Source of the DNA: an uncultured Chitinophagaceae bacterium
GTDB taxonomy: Bacteria > Bacteroidota > Bacteroidia > Chitinophagales > Chitinophagaceae
Direction: 5' to 3'
Assembly: GCA_934502905.1 (NCBI GenBank)
Contig: CAKSVK010000042.1
Span: 1-22,914 of the forward strand
Length of the DNA: 22,914 bases
Below the pieces are notes generated by a model. The model had not been told where the DNA came from. It saw only the letters and a list, made by a program, of their open reading frames with translations, and did no database searches. Position numbers and translations under genes: made by a program. Each line of letters starts with the position of its first letter. Within the stretch, counting starts at the first letter, position 1. Shown in pieces: positions 5,954-14,445 of the stretch.

Positions 5954-8900
5954 ATGCATCCTTTAAAAGGAAATCGTCCAGCCATCTATATTTTCCTTTT
6001 CGTCATATCATTTCTATCCATTGTGGCATCTGCTGAAGCCAGTCCCTTGCTATCAGGGTTGAACGATACATTCCAGGATTCCGTTATTCTGAAAGGAAAA
6101 GTAATAAATGCCGAAGACAACAGCCCCCTGCCGGGCGTGTCTGTTGAAAATCTCAGGAACGGGAAAGGAAGCATTACAGACGGGGAAGGCATTTTCACCA
6201 TCGGTGTGCGAAAAGGAGACGAGCTGCAATTTTCCTTCATAAGTAAAAATACCCGAACCATCCGTTATAACGGAGAAGCCACACTCACTGTGGAGCTGAC
6301 CAATGCCGAGGGTGCTTTATCTGAAGTGGTCGTAACCGGGTTTCAAAACCTGGACAGGAAAAAATTTACAGGCGCCGCTACCTCTCTTAAAGCAGACGAT
6401 ATAAAAATGAACGGGGTAGCAGATGTGAGCCGCATGCTGGAAGGACGGGCAGCCGGGGTATCGGTACAGAACGTTTCGGGCACATTTGGCTCGGCCCCCA
6501 AGATCAGGGTAAGGGGCGCCACCTCTATCAACGGCGACAATAAGCCGTTATGGGTCGTAGACGGGGTAGTACTGGAAGATATCGTGAATATTTCCAACGA
6601 CCAGCTTTCCAGCGGAGACCCCACTACCATGCTGGGCTCTTCGGTAGCAGGTATCAACATTAATGATATTGAAACATTCGACATCCTGAAGGATGCCGCA
6701 GCTACCGCATTGTACGGCGCCCGCGCCATGAACGGCGTGGTGGTTATCACTACCAAAAAAGGAAGGTCGGGAAAACCCAGCGTGGCGTATACCGGCAATT
6801 TCAGCAGCCAGCTGAAACCTACGTATGCGGATTACAACATCATGAACTCCGCGCAGCAAATGTCCGTATTGGGTGAGCTGGAACGAAAAGGTTATCTGAC
6901 TTCAGGCGTATTGAGCAGATCAGGTTATGGTGTATACGGGCAGATGTATAATAAGGTAAATGGGGATAATAATGGAGACTTTCCGCTCCTGAACGATCCG
7001 GAAGCAAAAAAACAATTCTTGCTTCGTTACGCCAACGCCAATACAGACTGGTTCGATGTGCTGTTCCGGAATTCCTTTACCCAGGAGCATTCGCTCAGCA
7101 TTTCCTCCGGCACAGACAGGTCGCAATCTTTCTTTTCTACCAGCTTCTATAACGATAATGGATGGACGATAGCCGATAATGTAAAGAGATATACGCTCAA
7201 CTTCCGGAACAACTATAAATTCTCGGATAAACTGTCTGTCGGGTTCCTGACCAACGGATCCGTACGGCAGCAAAGAGCCCCCGGCAGTCTTAAGCGAAGC
7301 AGCAATCCTGTGTCAGGGCAGTTTGACCGTGACTTTGACATCAACCCGTTCAACTATGCGTTAAATACAAACCGGGCGCTTACCGCTTACGATGAAAACG
7401 GCGAACTGGAGTATTTCAAAAGAAACTGGGCTCCCTTCAATATCATAAATGAACTGGCCAATAATTTTATCAACCTGAATGTTATGGACCTGAAGCTGCA
7501 GGGGGAATTGAGCTATAATATAACGCCTCACCTGAAATATGAATTTATCGGCGCGTTACGCTACGTAAAATCGTCCAGGGAACACCAGATAACCGAAAAT
7601 GCCAACATGGCCAATGCCTATCGTGCAAATGAGAACAGCGTGGTCAATGACAACAACAAGTACCTGTACCGTGATCCCGAACACCCGGATGCTCCAAAGC
7701 AGGTAGTACTACCCTATGGCGGGTTTTACAACAGGGTGGAAGACCAACTGCTGAATTTTGATGTACGGAACAGCCTGAGTTATACAAACACGTTTGCAGA
7801 CAGGCACGATGTAAGCCTGCTCCTCGGTCAGCAGATAAAATATGCTGATCGCCAGAACTTTTCCAATACCGGATACGGATATCAATACGAGAACGGTGGC
7901 GTTCCCTTTGTGGACTACCGTATCCTCAAGCAAACCATTGAAGGAAACTTCCCGTATTACGAGATGACCAGGTTATATGATCGTTTCGCAGCATTTTATT
8001 TTAACGCCCAGTACACATTTGATCATAAATATAATTTATACGGAACGGTACGATACGATGGATCCAATATGCTGGGGGCCTCCCCCCAGGCAAGGTGGCT
8101 GCCCACCTGGAGCTTTGGCGGCGCATGGAATATAGACCAGGAAAAGTTCATGGATAATCTCAGCTTCATGGATTACCTGAAGCTGAGAGCGAGCTATGGT
8201 ATCACTGCCAGCATGGGGCCCGCCACCAATTCAAATATTGTATTAAGAAGCAAAACAACGGAGAGGGCTTATACAGAAGAGCGTGAATCTGTTCTGGATA
8301 TGATCAATATCCAGAACAATGACCTGACCTGGGAGAAAAATTACCAGGCGAACCTGGGAACTGATTTCGGGCTGTTCAGTAACAGGCTGAGCGCCAGTAT
8401 TGATTTCTACTCCCGCCGCAGCTTTGACCTTATTAGCAGGATAAAAACTTCAGGAATTGGAGGGGAAGCCTACAAAGTAGCCAACTATGCGGACATGAAA
8501 TCAAAAGGTTTTGAATTTCTGGTAACAGGAAGGATCCTGCGGTCAAAAGATTACGGATGGACCAGCACGGTTACTTTCGGGTACAACGAAACAAAAATCA
8601 CCAATGCGCAAAATGTACCCCTGATCTTCGACCTGGTAAAAGCAGAAGGAGGCAACACGCAGGGGTACCCCGTAAACAGTCTCTTCTCTATCAATTTCAA
8701 AGGGCTGGACCCTTCTTCCGGCATTCCTTTGTTTATTAATGAAGAAGGGAAAGAAAGTTCCGCCGTATACCTGCAGGACGACAAGATAGAACACCTTGTA
8801 TATGAAGGACCCGTTGACCCGGTCATCAGCGGTGGCTTTTCCAACACCTTTAGCTATAAGAATTTTTCCCTGAACGTTTTTATTACCTACCAGGCAGGGA

Positions 8901-9340
8901 ACCGGATCAGGTTATACCCTGCTTTCCGCTCGGCTTATATAGACCTGGATGCCATGCCCAGGGATTTCCAGGACAGGTGGCTGATGCCGGGAGATGAGCA
9001 GTTCACCAACATACCTGCCATCATGGACACCTACTACAGCTATCTTGTGGCGGCAGAGGGGTCGTATCCTTTCAATAACTATAACTATTCAACCGCCAGA
9101 ACAGCCAGCGGTGCATTTGCGAGACTTAAAACTATTTCTTTGACCTATGCCGCGGACCAGTCGCTGATCGACCGGCTGGCAATATTTAAGAACCTGTCTG
9201 TTACCGCCGCTATTCAAAACTTCTGGCTATTGTATTCCGATAAAAAATTAAGGGGACAGGATCCCGAGTTCTTCAATGCCGGAGGTGTTGCGCAACCATT
9301 ACAGAAACAGGTAACCGTATCACTAAAACTGGGTATTTAA
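5954..9340 (+). CDS. SusC/RagA-family TonB-dependent outer-membrane transporter
   Basis: This 1128-aa outer-membrane barrel should import a nutrient bound by its SusD partner, powered by TonB-ExbBD. A signal peptide occupies about residues 1-29 (cleavage near VASAEA). A carboxypeptidase-regulatory-like domain follows (44-118, LKGKVINAEDNSPLPGVSV, GSITDGEGIFTI). EVVVTGF (124-130) is the family's TonB-box-like segment. The plug (about 130-250) has IRVRGATSINGDNKPLWVVDG and ILKDAAATALYGARAMNGVV, both SusC signatures. The rest is the 22-strand barrel, with aromatic-rich strands and a C-terminal LKLGI. There is no N-terminal STN domain, and no FecI/FecR-type sigma and anti-sigma pair lies next to it, so trans-envelope sigma regulation is not indicated. 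The length is slightly above the usual 1000-1100. It is first in a five-gene operon, 15 bp before susD. Substrate cannot be told from this sequence alone; the partners suggest peptides. Confidence 0.96.
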   Translation: MHPLKGNRPAIYIFLFVISFLSIVASAEASPLLSGLNDTFQDSVILKGKVINAEDNSPLPGVSVENLRNGKGSITDGEGIFTIGVRKGDELQFSFISKNTRTIRYNGEATLTVELTNAEGALSEVVVTGFQNLDRKKFTGAATSLKADDIKMNGVADVSRMLEGRAAGVSVQNVSGTFGSAPKIRVRGATSINGDNKPLWVVDGVVLEDIVNISNDQLSSGDPTTMLGSSVAGININDIETFDILKDAAATALYGARAMNGVVVITTKKGRSGKPSVAYTGNFSSQLKPTYADYNIMNSAQQMSVLGELERKGYLTSGVLSRSGYGVYGQMYNKVNGDNNGDFPLLNDPEAKKQFLLRYANANTDWFDVLFRNSFTQEHSLSISSGTDRSQSFFSTSFYNDNGWTIADNVKRYTLNFRNNYKFSDKLSVGFLTNGSVRQQRAPGSLKRSSNPVSGQFDRDFDINPFNYALNTNRALTAYDENGELEYFKRNWAPFNIINELANNFINLNVMDLKLQGELSYNITPHLKYEFIGALRYVKSSREHQITENANMANAYRANENSVVNDNNKYLYRDPEHPDAPKQVVLPYGGFYNRVEDQLLNFDVRNSLSYTNTFADRHDVSLLLGQQIKYADRQNFSNTGYGYQYENGGVPFVDYRILKQTIEGNFPYYEMTRLYDRFAAFYFNAQYTFDHKYNLYGTVRYDGSNMLGASPQARWLPTWSFGGAWNIDQEKFMDNLSFMDYLKLRASYGITASMGPATNSNIVLRSKTTERAYTEERESVLDMINIQNNDLTWEKNYQANLGTDFGLFSNRLSASIDFYSRRSFDLISRIKTSGIGGEAYKVANYADMKSKGFEFLVTGRILRSKDYGWTSTVTFGYNETKITNAQNVPLIFDLVKAEGGNTQGYPVNSLFSINFKGLDPSSGIPLFINEEGKESSAVYLQDDKIEHLVYEGPVDPVISGGFSNTFSYKNFSLNVFITYQAGNRIRLYPAFRSAYIDLDAMPRDFQDRWLMPGDEQFTNIPAIMDTYYSYLVAAEGSYPFNNYNYSTARTASGAFARLKTISLTYAADQSLIDRLAIFKNLSVTAAIQNFWLLYSDKKLRGQDPEFFNAGGVAQPLQKQVTVSLKLGI

Positions 9341-9355
9341 TCAAAAGCAAGAACG

Positions 9356-10819
9356 ATGAAAATTTTAAGAAACACATATACCGCATTTTTTTTGGTCACC
9401 CTGCTTGTTTCATGCAGCAAATACCTGGAAAAAGAACCTGACAACCGGGCAAATCTGAACACACCTCAAAAGGTGTCCCAGCTATTGGGTACTGCTTACC
9501 CGCAGAGCAACTATATCCCCTTTACCGAAACGTTCAGCGATAATGTGGGTGACAACGGCACCTTCAGCGACTTCATGGGCGCCAGCCAGCTGACCGCTAA
9601 TGCCGATGCCTTTTTTTTCAGGGATACCAGGTCCACCGACCAGGATACGCCTGAGGATTATTGGTTTGCCTGTTACAAAGCCATAGCGGCCGCTAACCAG
9701 GCGCTGAAAGCCATCAGCGAAGCAAGAGACCAGGATGCTTACCGGGCGCAAAGGGGTGAGGCAATGGTAGCGAGGGCATACGCCCATTTTATGCTGGTAA
9801 ATCTTTTTTCTAAATTCTATGATGCCGCCACTGCCGGCACGGATCCTGGTATTCCCTATGTAACAGAGCCTGAAACCAACTTCATTAAACAGTATTCCCG
9901 TGAAAACGTAGCATACGTGTACGAAATGATAGAAAAAGACCTCACGGAAGGAATGGGTTATATCGATGACAACGCTTACACGATTCCCAAGTATCACTTT
10001 ACAAGGCTGGCAGCTTATGCGTTTGCCACAAGGTTCTATTTATATAAAAAAGATTATGAAAAAGTGATACATTATGCTACGCTGGCGGTGCCTAATAATA
10101 ATTATTTGCCGAACCTGCGTCCCTGGAATACCGAATATAATTCTATTGGTCTGAATGACATATCCCCCCGCTATGCCAGGGCAACCGAAAATGCCAATAT
10201 CCTGCTGGTTGAAACACCTTCTGTCTGGCGGCGTACCTATGCTGCCGCCAGGTATTCCATGACCCCGGCTATCAGGAATCAGATATTAAGAACCGTGCCG
10301 GTAGCCGGCGGTAACTGGGCCATACCAACAGGTAGCTATGTTGATCAACATTTCGTAGTGCCGAAGATCCATGAACATTTTGTTACAGAAGATGTAAACG
10401 CTGAAATCGGGGTGGCGTATATCACAATTCCGCTCTTCGCAATGGAAGAAGTGTTGTTTAACCTGGCAGAAGCTTACACCTATACCGATCAACCCAACCT
10501 GGCTATCCAGCTTCTGAACACTTATTTGAGCACCCGGATCACTGCATTCACCACCGCCAACAACCTTAGCGCTTCAAAGATCACATCCTTCTGGGGAGGC
10601 AATATCCGGGAGGGACTGATCCAGACAATACTGGCATACAGGAGAACAGAGTTCATACACGAGGGGCTGCGCTGGTTCGATGTTTTGCGATACAGGATCC
10701 CGGTAACGCATGTAACGCTGGAGGGAGAGACATATACACTGGAGCCGGATGATCCGAGAAGAGTATTTCAGATACCCCCTACTACCACTCAATCCGGCTT
10801 AGAACAAAATGCAAGATAA
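9356..10819 (+). CDS. SusD/RagB-family nutrient-binding lipoprotein
   Basis: This surface lipoprotein caps the SusC barrel and captures substrate. The signal peptide MKILRNTYTAFFLVTLLVSC has its acceptor cysteine at residue 20, followed by SKYLEKEPDNRA, a typical SusD beginning. The alpha-helical TPR-like core includes YWFACYKAIAAANQAL, MVARAYAHFMLVNLFSKFYD and PLFAMEEVLFNLAEAY. The C-terminal segment RRTEFIHEGLRWFDVLRY (about 428-445) is the conserved SusD motif. At 487 aa it is in the normal size range. It starts 15 bp after susC and ends 19 bp before the metallohydrolase ATG, so translation is probably coupled within one mRNA. SusD proteins are much less conserved than SusC, so ligand type is not deducible from sequence by eye. 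Confidence 0.95.
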   Translation: MKILRNTYTAFFLVTLLVSCSKYLEKEPDNRANLNTPQKVSQLLGTAYPQSNYIPFTETFSDNVGDNGTFSDFMGASQLTANADAFFFRDTRSTDQDTPEDYWFACYKAIAAANQALKAISEARDQDAYRAQRGEAMVARAYAHFMLVNLFSKFYDAATAGTDPGIPYVTEPETNFIKQYSRENVAYVYEMIEKDLTEGMGYIDDNAYTIPKYHFTRLAAYAFATRFYLYKKDYEKVIHYATLAVPNNNYLPNLRPWNTEYNSIGLNDISPRYARATENANILLVETPSVWRRTYAAARYSMTPAIRNQILRTVPVAGGNWAIPTGSYVDQHFVVPKIHEHFVTEDVNAEIGVAYITIPLFAMEEVLFNLAEAYTYTDQPNLAIQLLNTYLSTRITAFTTANNLSASKITSFWGGNIREGLIQTILAYRRTEFIHEGLRWFDVLRYRIPVTHVTLEGETYTLEPDDPRRVFQIPPTTTQSGLEQNAR

Positions 10820-10838
10820 CTTTTACAAAACGGCGAAC

Positions 10839-11735
10839 ATGAAACAGCTTTTAATAATTATTTCATTTTCCTTCACGGTCTTTTCCTGCCAAAGGGAAGA
10901 TCCATTGCATGTAGATGATATTCCCGGGCTGGGTGGAGATACCTGGGTAAAAACCCCGCTGGACCAATGGTTGTATGACTCTATTACCATTCCCTACAAT
11001 ATTTCAATAAAATATAAATGGGACCAGTTTGAGTTGGAAATCAACAAAACACTTGTGCCGCCGATGGAGGAGAAGATCATCCCGGCGATGCGGTCACTTA
11101 AAAAGGTATGGATAGAGCCTTACATTACAGAGGCCGGCAGGGTATTCTTCAACAAATACAGTCCTAAATTTTTTATACTGGCAGGCAGCGCCAACTGGAA
11201 TATAGATGGATCCGTCACACTGGGTACTGCTGACGACGGACGTAAGGTAATGCTTTACGAATTAAACGAATTCCGCAATAAATCAATGTCCGGGTATACA
11301 AGCGCCGACACGGGTGTGCTGAAGCAAATGTTCTGGGTAATGGAACATGAATTTACCCATATTCTCGACCAGAACGTAAGGAGACCTGTAGAGTTTGATG
11401 CGATCAGTGCCGGATTTTATACCAGCGACTGGATCAATACAAGTACAATGGAGGCCAGGCGCGATGGCGTTATCTCAGCGTATGCGTTGTCACGAAACTA
11501 TGAGGACTTCGCGGAAATGGTATCTATCATGCTGACGGAAGGTAAAAGTGGTTTTGACGCTATCGTCAACAGCATTACCGAAACCAGCATCAGGGGAACA
11601 ACACCCGAAGTGGCAAAAGCAAGGCTCCGGCAAAAGGAGCAGCTGGTGGTAAACTATTTTAAGGATGCCTGGAACATTGACTTTTACAGCCTGCAAACCA
11701 GAAAAAGGCAGGCCATTGTGGAAGAAATGTACTAA
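10839..11735 (+). CDS. SusCD-associated zinc metallohydrolase lipoprotein (HExxH)
   Basis: The 298-aa product matches the type known as substrate-import-associated zinc metallohydrolase lipoprotein, regularly encoded next to SusC/SusD. The ATG at 10839 is preferred over one at 10809: it gives MKQLLIIISFSFTVFSC, a clean lipoprotein signal with acceptor cysteine at residue 17, and avoids an 11-bp overlap with susD. The zincin motif HEFTH is at residues 170-174 within MEHEFTHILDQN. A second conserved-looking block, NYEDFAEM (220-227), could supply the third zinc ligand (E222 or E226), like the FAE block that follows HExxH in several peptidases; this is an inference. It should sit on the cell surface or the periplasmic face of the outer membrane beside SusCD and trim or hold substrate. 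Peptidase activity is likely but unproven for the family. Confidence 0.9.
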   Translation: MKQLLIIISFSFTVFSCQREDPLHVDDIPGLGGDTWVKTPLDQWLYDSITIPYNISIKYKWDQFELEINKTLVPPMEEKIIPAMRSLKKVWIEPYITEAGRVFFNKYSPKFFILAGSANWNIDGSVTLGTADDGRKVMLYELNEFRNKSMSGYTSADTGVLKQMFWVMEHEFTHILDQNVRRPVEFDAISAGFYTSDWINTSTMEARRDGVISAYALSRNYEDFAEMVSIMLTEGKSGFDAIVNSITETSIRGTTPEVAKARLRQKEQLVVNYFKDAWNIDFYSLQTRKRQAIVEEMY

Positions 11736-11755
11736 TAACTGTAACGAACAGTAAA

Positions 11756-13072
11756 ATGAAAAAAATGCGGAAGAAAAACAAGATACTCCTCATCATAGCG
11801 CTGGTGATCGCAGCCGTTTCCTGTAAAAAGGAAGAATATATTTTTGATCAGTCCCCTGATGAGCGATTGAATGAAACGCTTGCAGGTTATCAGGCGGCAT
11901 TGACCTCGTCTCCGGCGGGCTGGAAAGCCGTACTGCAACCGGCCCTGGGGGGTGCATATAACTTTTTCTTCCAGTTCAACAATGATAACCGGGTTTTTAT
12001 GTTTGCCGATATTGACACGGCTACAGCCCATACGAAAAGAGAAAGCAGCTATCGCCTGAAAGCGCTACAGCAGCCCAGCCTTATCTTCGACACCTATTCC
12101 TACCTGCATATTCTTGCTGACCCTGACGGTTCCAAAAACGGGGGGATCAATGGCGTGGGACTGGCCTCGGATTTTGAGTTTGCCTTCCAGAGCGCCAGCG
12201 AAGACAGCATTGTGCTGATCGGGAGGCAGAACAAGACAAAACTTAAACTGGAAAAAGCCACCCAGGAAGAGCTGGATGCCTGGCAGAACGGCACCTGGTT
12301 AAACATCCTCAATTTCCTGAACATCCAGAAAATTGAACACTATTTTAAAAGGCTCAGCCTGGGAGGCGCCACATACGAAATTGAGGTGGATCCTGTCAGC
12401 AGGCTGATAAAATTCCAGTGGATCTCCGGAGGCAGCTTACAGACGTTGACAACAGGTTATTTCCTGAACAGCCAGGGACTCATCCTGGAAACGCCTGTTG
12501 TCAATGATTCACAAACCATCGACAGGTTGGCTGGCTTTTCATGGAACAATGTTACCAAAACGCTTCAACTGACTGCGGCCGGTGCGACAGGTAATATCAC
12601 CGGCGCCACCGCACCGCTGCGTGCGGATACCCAGGCGCCCAGGAGATGGTGGCAGGAAGGGGTGACCCAGGATAGTTACTGGTACTCCCGGAATGGTTTC
12701 CGTTCGAGCAGTTCACCCGATCTCTTCAACATGCGTAGCCTTAACAGGTATTACTACCTGGTATACTGGCCGGTATACGGTGAAAATGGCGAAAACGACC
12801 TCTTCGGTCCTGTATTTATCAATAGCGCTGAAGACGGGCTTGAGCTGCTCTATGGGGCAGCCCCCGATATCCCGACATTTACCACCGACGGAAGGATTGT
12901 GTTTGACAACCTGGGATTCTATGGTCCGTACCCCTCCACCGGTCCGGCATACCAGAGCCTCCAGCAATTGCTTATCCCCGAAGGATACTACCTGGTTCAA
13001 ACCGCGTCGGGTTATGATATGGTAAGCGCCGCCGACGCCAGGACCTGGATAAGCTGGGTCCCTACCTGGTAG
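11756..13072 (+). CDS. DUF4302-type lipoprotein
   Basis: This 438-aa protein starts with a basic signal peptide and lipobox AVSC (acceptor cysteine 23), followed by KKEEYIFDQSPDERLNE. The early block FDQSPDERLNETLAGYQAAL plus SSPAGWKAVLQP is the hallmark opening of the DUF4302 family, which occurs almost only in SusCD operons of Bacteroidota next to the zinc metallohydrolase. The remainder is beta-rich and aromatic (YNFFFQF, YSYLHIL, WQEGVTQDSYWYSRNG, YYLVYWPVYGENG). No catalytic motif is visible. Its function is unknown; an accessory surface subunit of the SusCD complex is the likeliest role from context. The ATG at 11756 has an in-frame alternative at 11765. It begins 20 bp after the metallohydrolase stop. 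Confidence 0.87.
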   Translation: MKKMRKKNKILLIIALVIAAVSCKKEEYIFDQSPDERLNETLAGYQAALTSSPAGWKAVLQPALGGAYNFFFQFNNDNRVFMFADIDTATAHTKRESSYRLKALQQPSLIFDTYSYLHILADPDGSKNGGINGVGLASDFEFAFQSASEDSIVLIGRQNKTKLKLEKATQEELDAWQNGTWLNILNFLNIQKIEHYFKRLSLGGATYEIEVDPVSRLIKFQWISGGSLQTLTTGYFLNSQGLILETPVVNDSQTIDRLAGFSWNNVTKTLQLTAAGATGNITGATAPLRADTQAPRRWWQEGVTQDSYWYSRNGFRSSSSPDLFNMRSLNRYYYLVYWPVYGENGENDLFGPVFINSAEDGLELLYGAAPDIPTFTTDGRIVFDNLGFYGPYPSTGPAYQSLQQLLIPEGYYLVQTASGYDMVSAADARTWISWVPTW

Positions 13073-13149
13073 CAGCCTGTCGAAAACTTAATTTTAACCC
13101 GTTTTAATCAGTAACTTTAAAACAATCAACTTAACCAAATACTTCATTT

Positions 13150-13701
13150 ATGAAAAGATTGACTTTTTCATTTTTAATGGTTGCCGCAACGTCTTCCATT
13201 ATATTGTTCTCATCCTGCTCGAAAGAAGGACCTGCCGGACCCGCAGGCGCAACCGGCGCTACAGGACCAACGGGCGCTACGGGTGCTACAGGACCTGCCG
13301 GTACCGCTAATGTGATCTATTCCGAATGGTTGGAGGTTACTTTTAAAGAAGGATTTGCTGAAATAGAAGCATCTGCATTAACAGCAGACATTTTAAATGG
13401 GGGGGAAATAAAAGCTTATTGGAATATTGGTTCGGCAACAGCTCCGTTAGTAGTTCCCGTTCCGTGTGTAGTTCCCATAGTACTCTTAGTAGAAGAACCT
13501 GAAGAGGGGCAACCTGACGCATTCATAGATCCATATTATGAAAACGGTTTGATCACTCTTACATCTAATTATAATTTTACGGGGCTATTCCGTTACATCC
13601 TCATCCCGGGCGGTACGGCAGCACGCAAAGCCGGGCCGACAACAGAAGTTGACTGGAATGATTACACGGCGGTGAAAACCTACCTGGGATTACGAGACTG
13701 A
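13150..13701 (+). CDS. Short collagen-like (Gly-X-Y) lipoprotein
   Basis: The 183-aa product begins MKRLTFSFLMVAATSSIILF and has lipobox FSSC with acceptor cysteine 23. Immediately after SKE come nine uninterrupted Gly-X-Y triplets, residues 27-53 (GPA, GPA, GAT, GAT, GPT, GAT, GAT, GPA, GTA), rich in threonine like other bacterial collagen-like stalks. A globular domain of about 130 residues follows, beta-rich with a proline- and valine-rich middle (APLVVPVPCVVPIVLLVEEP) and ending VKTYLGLRD. Nine triplets are short for a stable triple helix but could trimerise a surface lipoprotein with the help of the C-terminal domain. It lies 77 bp after the DUF4302 gene and just before a strong terminator, so it is read here as the last gene of the SusCD operon. 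A weak TAACTTTA element in the gap leaves room for a separate promoter. The C-terminal domain is not recognised. Confidence 0.85.
   Translation: MKRLTFSFLMVAATSSIILFSSCSKEGPAGPAGATGATGPTGATGATGPAGTANVIYSEWLEVTFKEGFAEIEASALTADILNGGEIKAYWNIGSATAPLVVPVPCVVPIVLLVEEPEEGQPDAFIDPYYENGLITLTSNYNFTGLFRYILIPGGTAARKAGPTTEVDWNDYTAVKTYLGLRD
13228..13308 (+). repeat. In-frame Gly-X-Y codon repeat
   Basis: Nine-base imperfect repeats of the type GGNGCNACN encode the nine collagen triplets of the lipoprotein at 13150-13701. The codon choice varies between copies, so the repeat is conserved at the protein level more than at the DNA level. Confidence 0.85.
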
Positions 13702-13726
13702 TAATTGTTAAATATTGCTATAAAAG

Positions 13727-13754
13727 AGCCTGTAACCAACTTACAGGCTTTTTT
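13727..13754 (+). terminator. Rho-independent terminator of the SusCD operon
   Basis: AGCCTGTAA (13727-13735) and TTACAGGCT (13741-13749) form a perfect 9-bp stem with loop CCAAC. The 3' arm runs into a T-run, so six consecutive Ts lie at 13749-13754. It follows the collagen-like gene by 25 bases and closes the operon that starts at susC. Confidence 0.93.
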
Positions 13755-13824
13755 GTGCGTATAACTGAATGATAATTACAATAAGTTTACGATTTTTGCT
13801 TTTATAAATCTATATAAATCAGGT

Positions 13825-14442
13825 ATGAAGGTTTTAATCCCGGTATTTGTACTCCTGTCCGTTGCATTTTATTCCTGCAGCAAAGAGAAATCTTTTGAAA
13901 TACCTACGCCTGACCCTGGACCAGGGGAAATTACCCTGGAAGGGAAATGGAACTTCGTAGAAGCAAGAACCGCCTCAGAAACGGGGATTTTAATATCTGA
14001 AAATAATATCCGGATGGAATCAACCTACTGGTATACAGATACTTCTTCCGACAACAAAGGTAATCTTACTATCGAGGCAACAACCATGTCCGGCCAACAC
14101 AGCTACAAGGTTGACACTTACATATACAACAAAAGCTTTGCGAATGGTGTCCAGGTAGAAGGCCCACCTCCCACCAAGCTGGAATTTAAATTTGAGACCA
14201 ACGACTTCACAACCCGTTATCAAAAGGAAGGAACCGATTCACTGTATTTTCCTGACGGACCCATATTTAATTTACCGGATCCTGTTACCGGTCAGGCTAT
14301 CGCTCCGCCTGGCGGGTTGACATATGAAATTAAATCCGATACACTGTTTCTGTACATGAACCAGCTGGATCAAATAAAACAGGAAAACTCAGAAATAAAT
14401 GCTGCTTCCAGCCTGACCGCGGTATATAAAAGAGCCCAGTAA
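13825..14442 (+). CDS. Orphan lipoprotein, lipocalin-like, 205 aa
   Basis: The signal peptide MKVLIPVFVLLSVAFYSC ends with the acceptor cysteine at residue 18. A proline-rich linker (IPTPDPGPGE) leads into LEGKWNFVEART, the typical first strand of Bacteroidota lipocalin-like domains. The rest alternates strand-like blocks (GNLTIEATT, YKVDTYIY, KLEFKFETNDF, SDTLFLYMNQ) and ends with SSLTAVYKRAQ, the final strand pattern of the same fold. This suggests a single eight-stranded barrel exposed at the outer membrane. It has its own transcription unit, since a strong terminator lies 70 bases before its ATG. Its stop codon is only 3 bp from that of hisF on the other strand. Ligand and function are unknown. 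Confidence 0.78.
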   Translation: MKVLIPVFVLLSVAFYSCSKEKSFEIPTPDPGPGEITLEGKWNFVEARTASETGILISENNIRMESTYWYTDTSSDNKGNLTIEATTMSGQHSYKVDTYIYNKSFANGVQVEGPPPTKLEFKFETNDFTTRYQKEGTDSLYFPDGPIFNLPDPVTGQAIAPPGGLTYEIKSDTLFLYMNQLDQIKQENSEINAASSLTAVYKRAQ

Positions 14443-14445
14443 ATG

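Noticed and set aside
10809..10838. Upstream ATG that would lengthen the zinc metallohydrolase by ten residues
   Set aside because: It overlaps susD and places hydrophilic residues (QDNFYKTAN) before an otherwise standard lipoprotein signal peptide; the ATG at 10839 fits better.
13228..13308. Short tandem DNA repeats resembling a small CRISPR or minisatellite
   Set aside because: They are the in-frame codons of the Gly-X-Y stretch, with no spacers and no equal-length repeat units.
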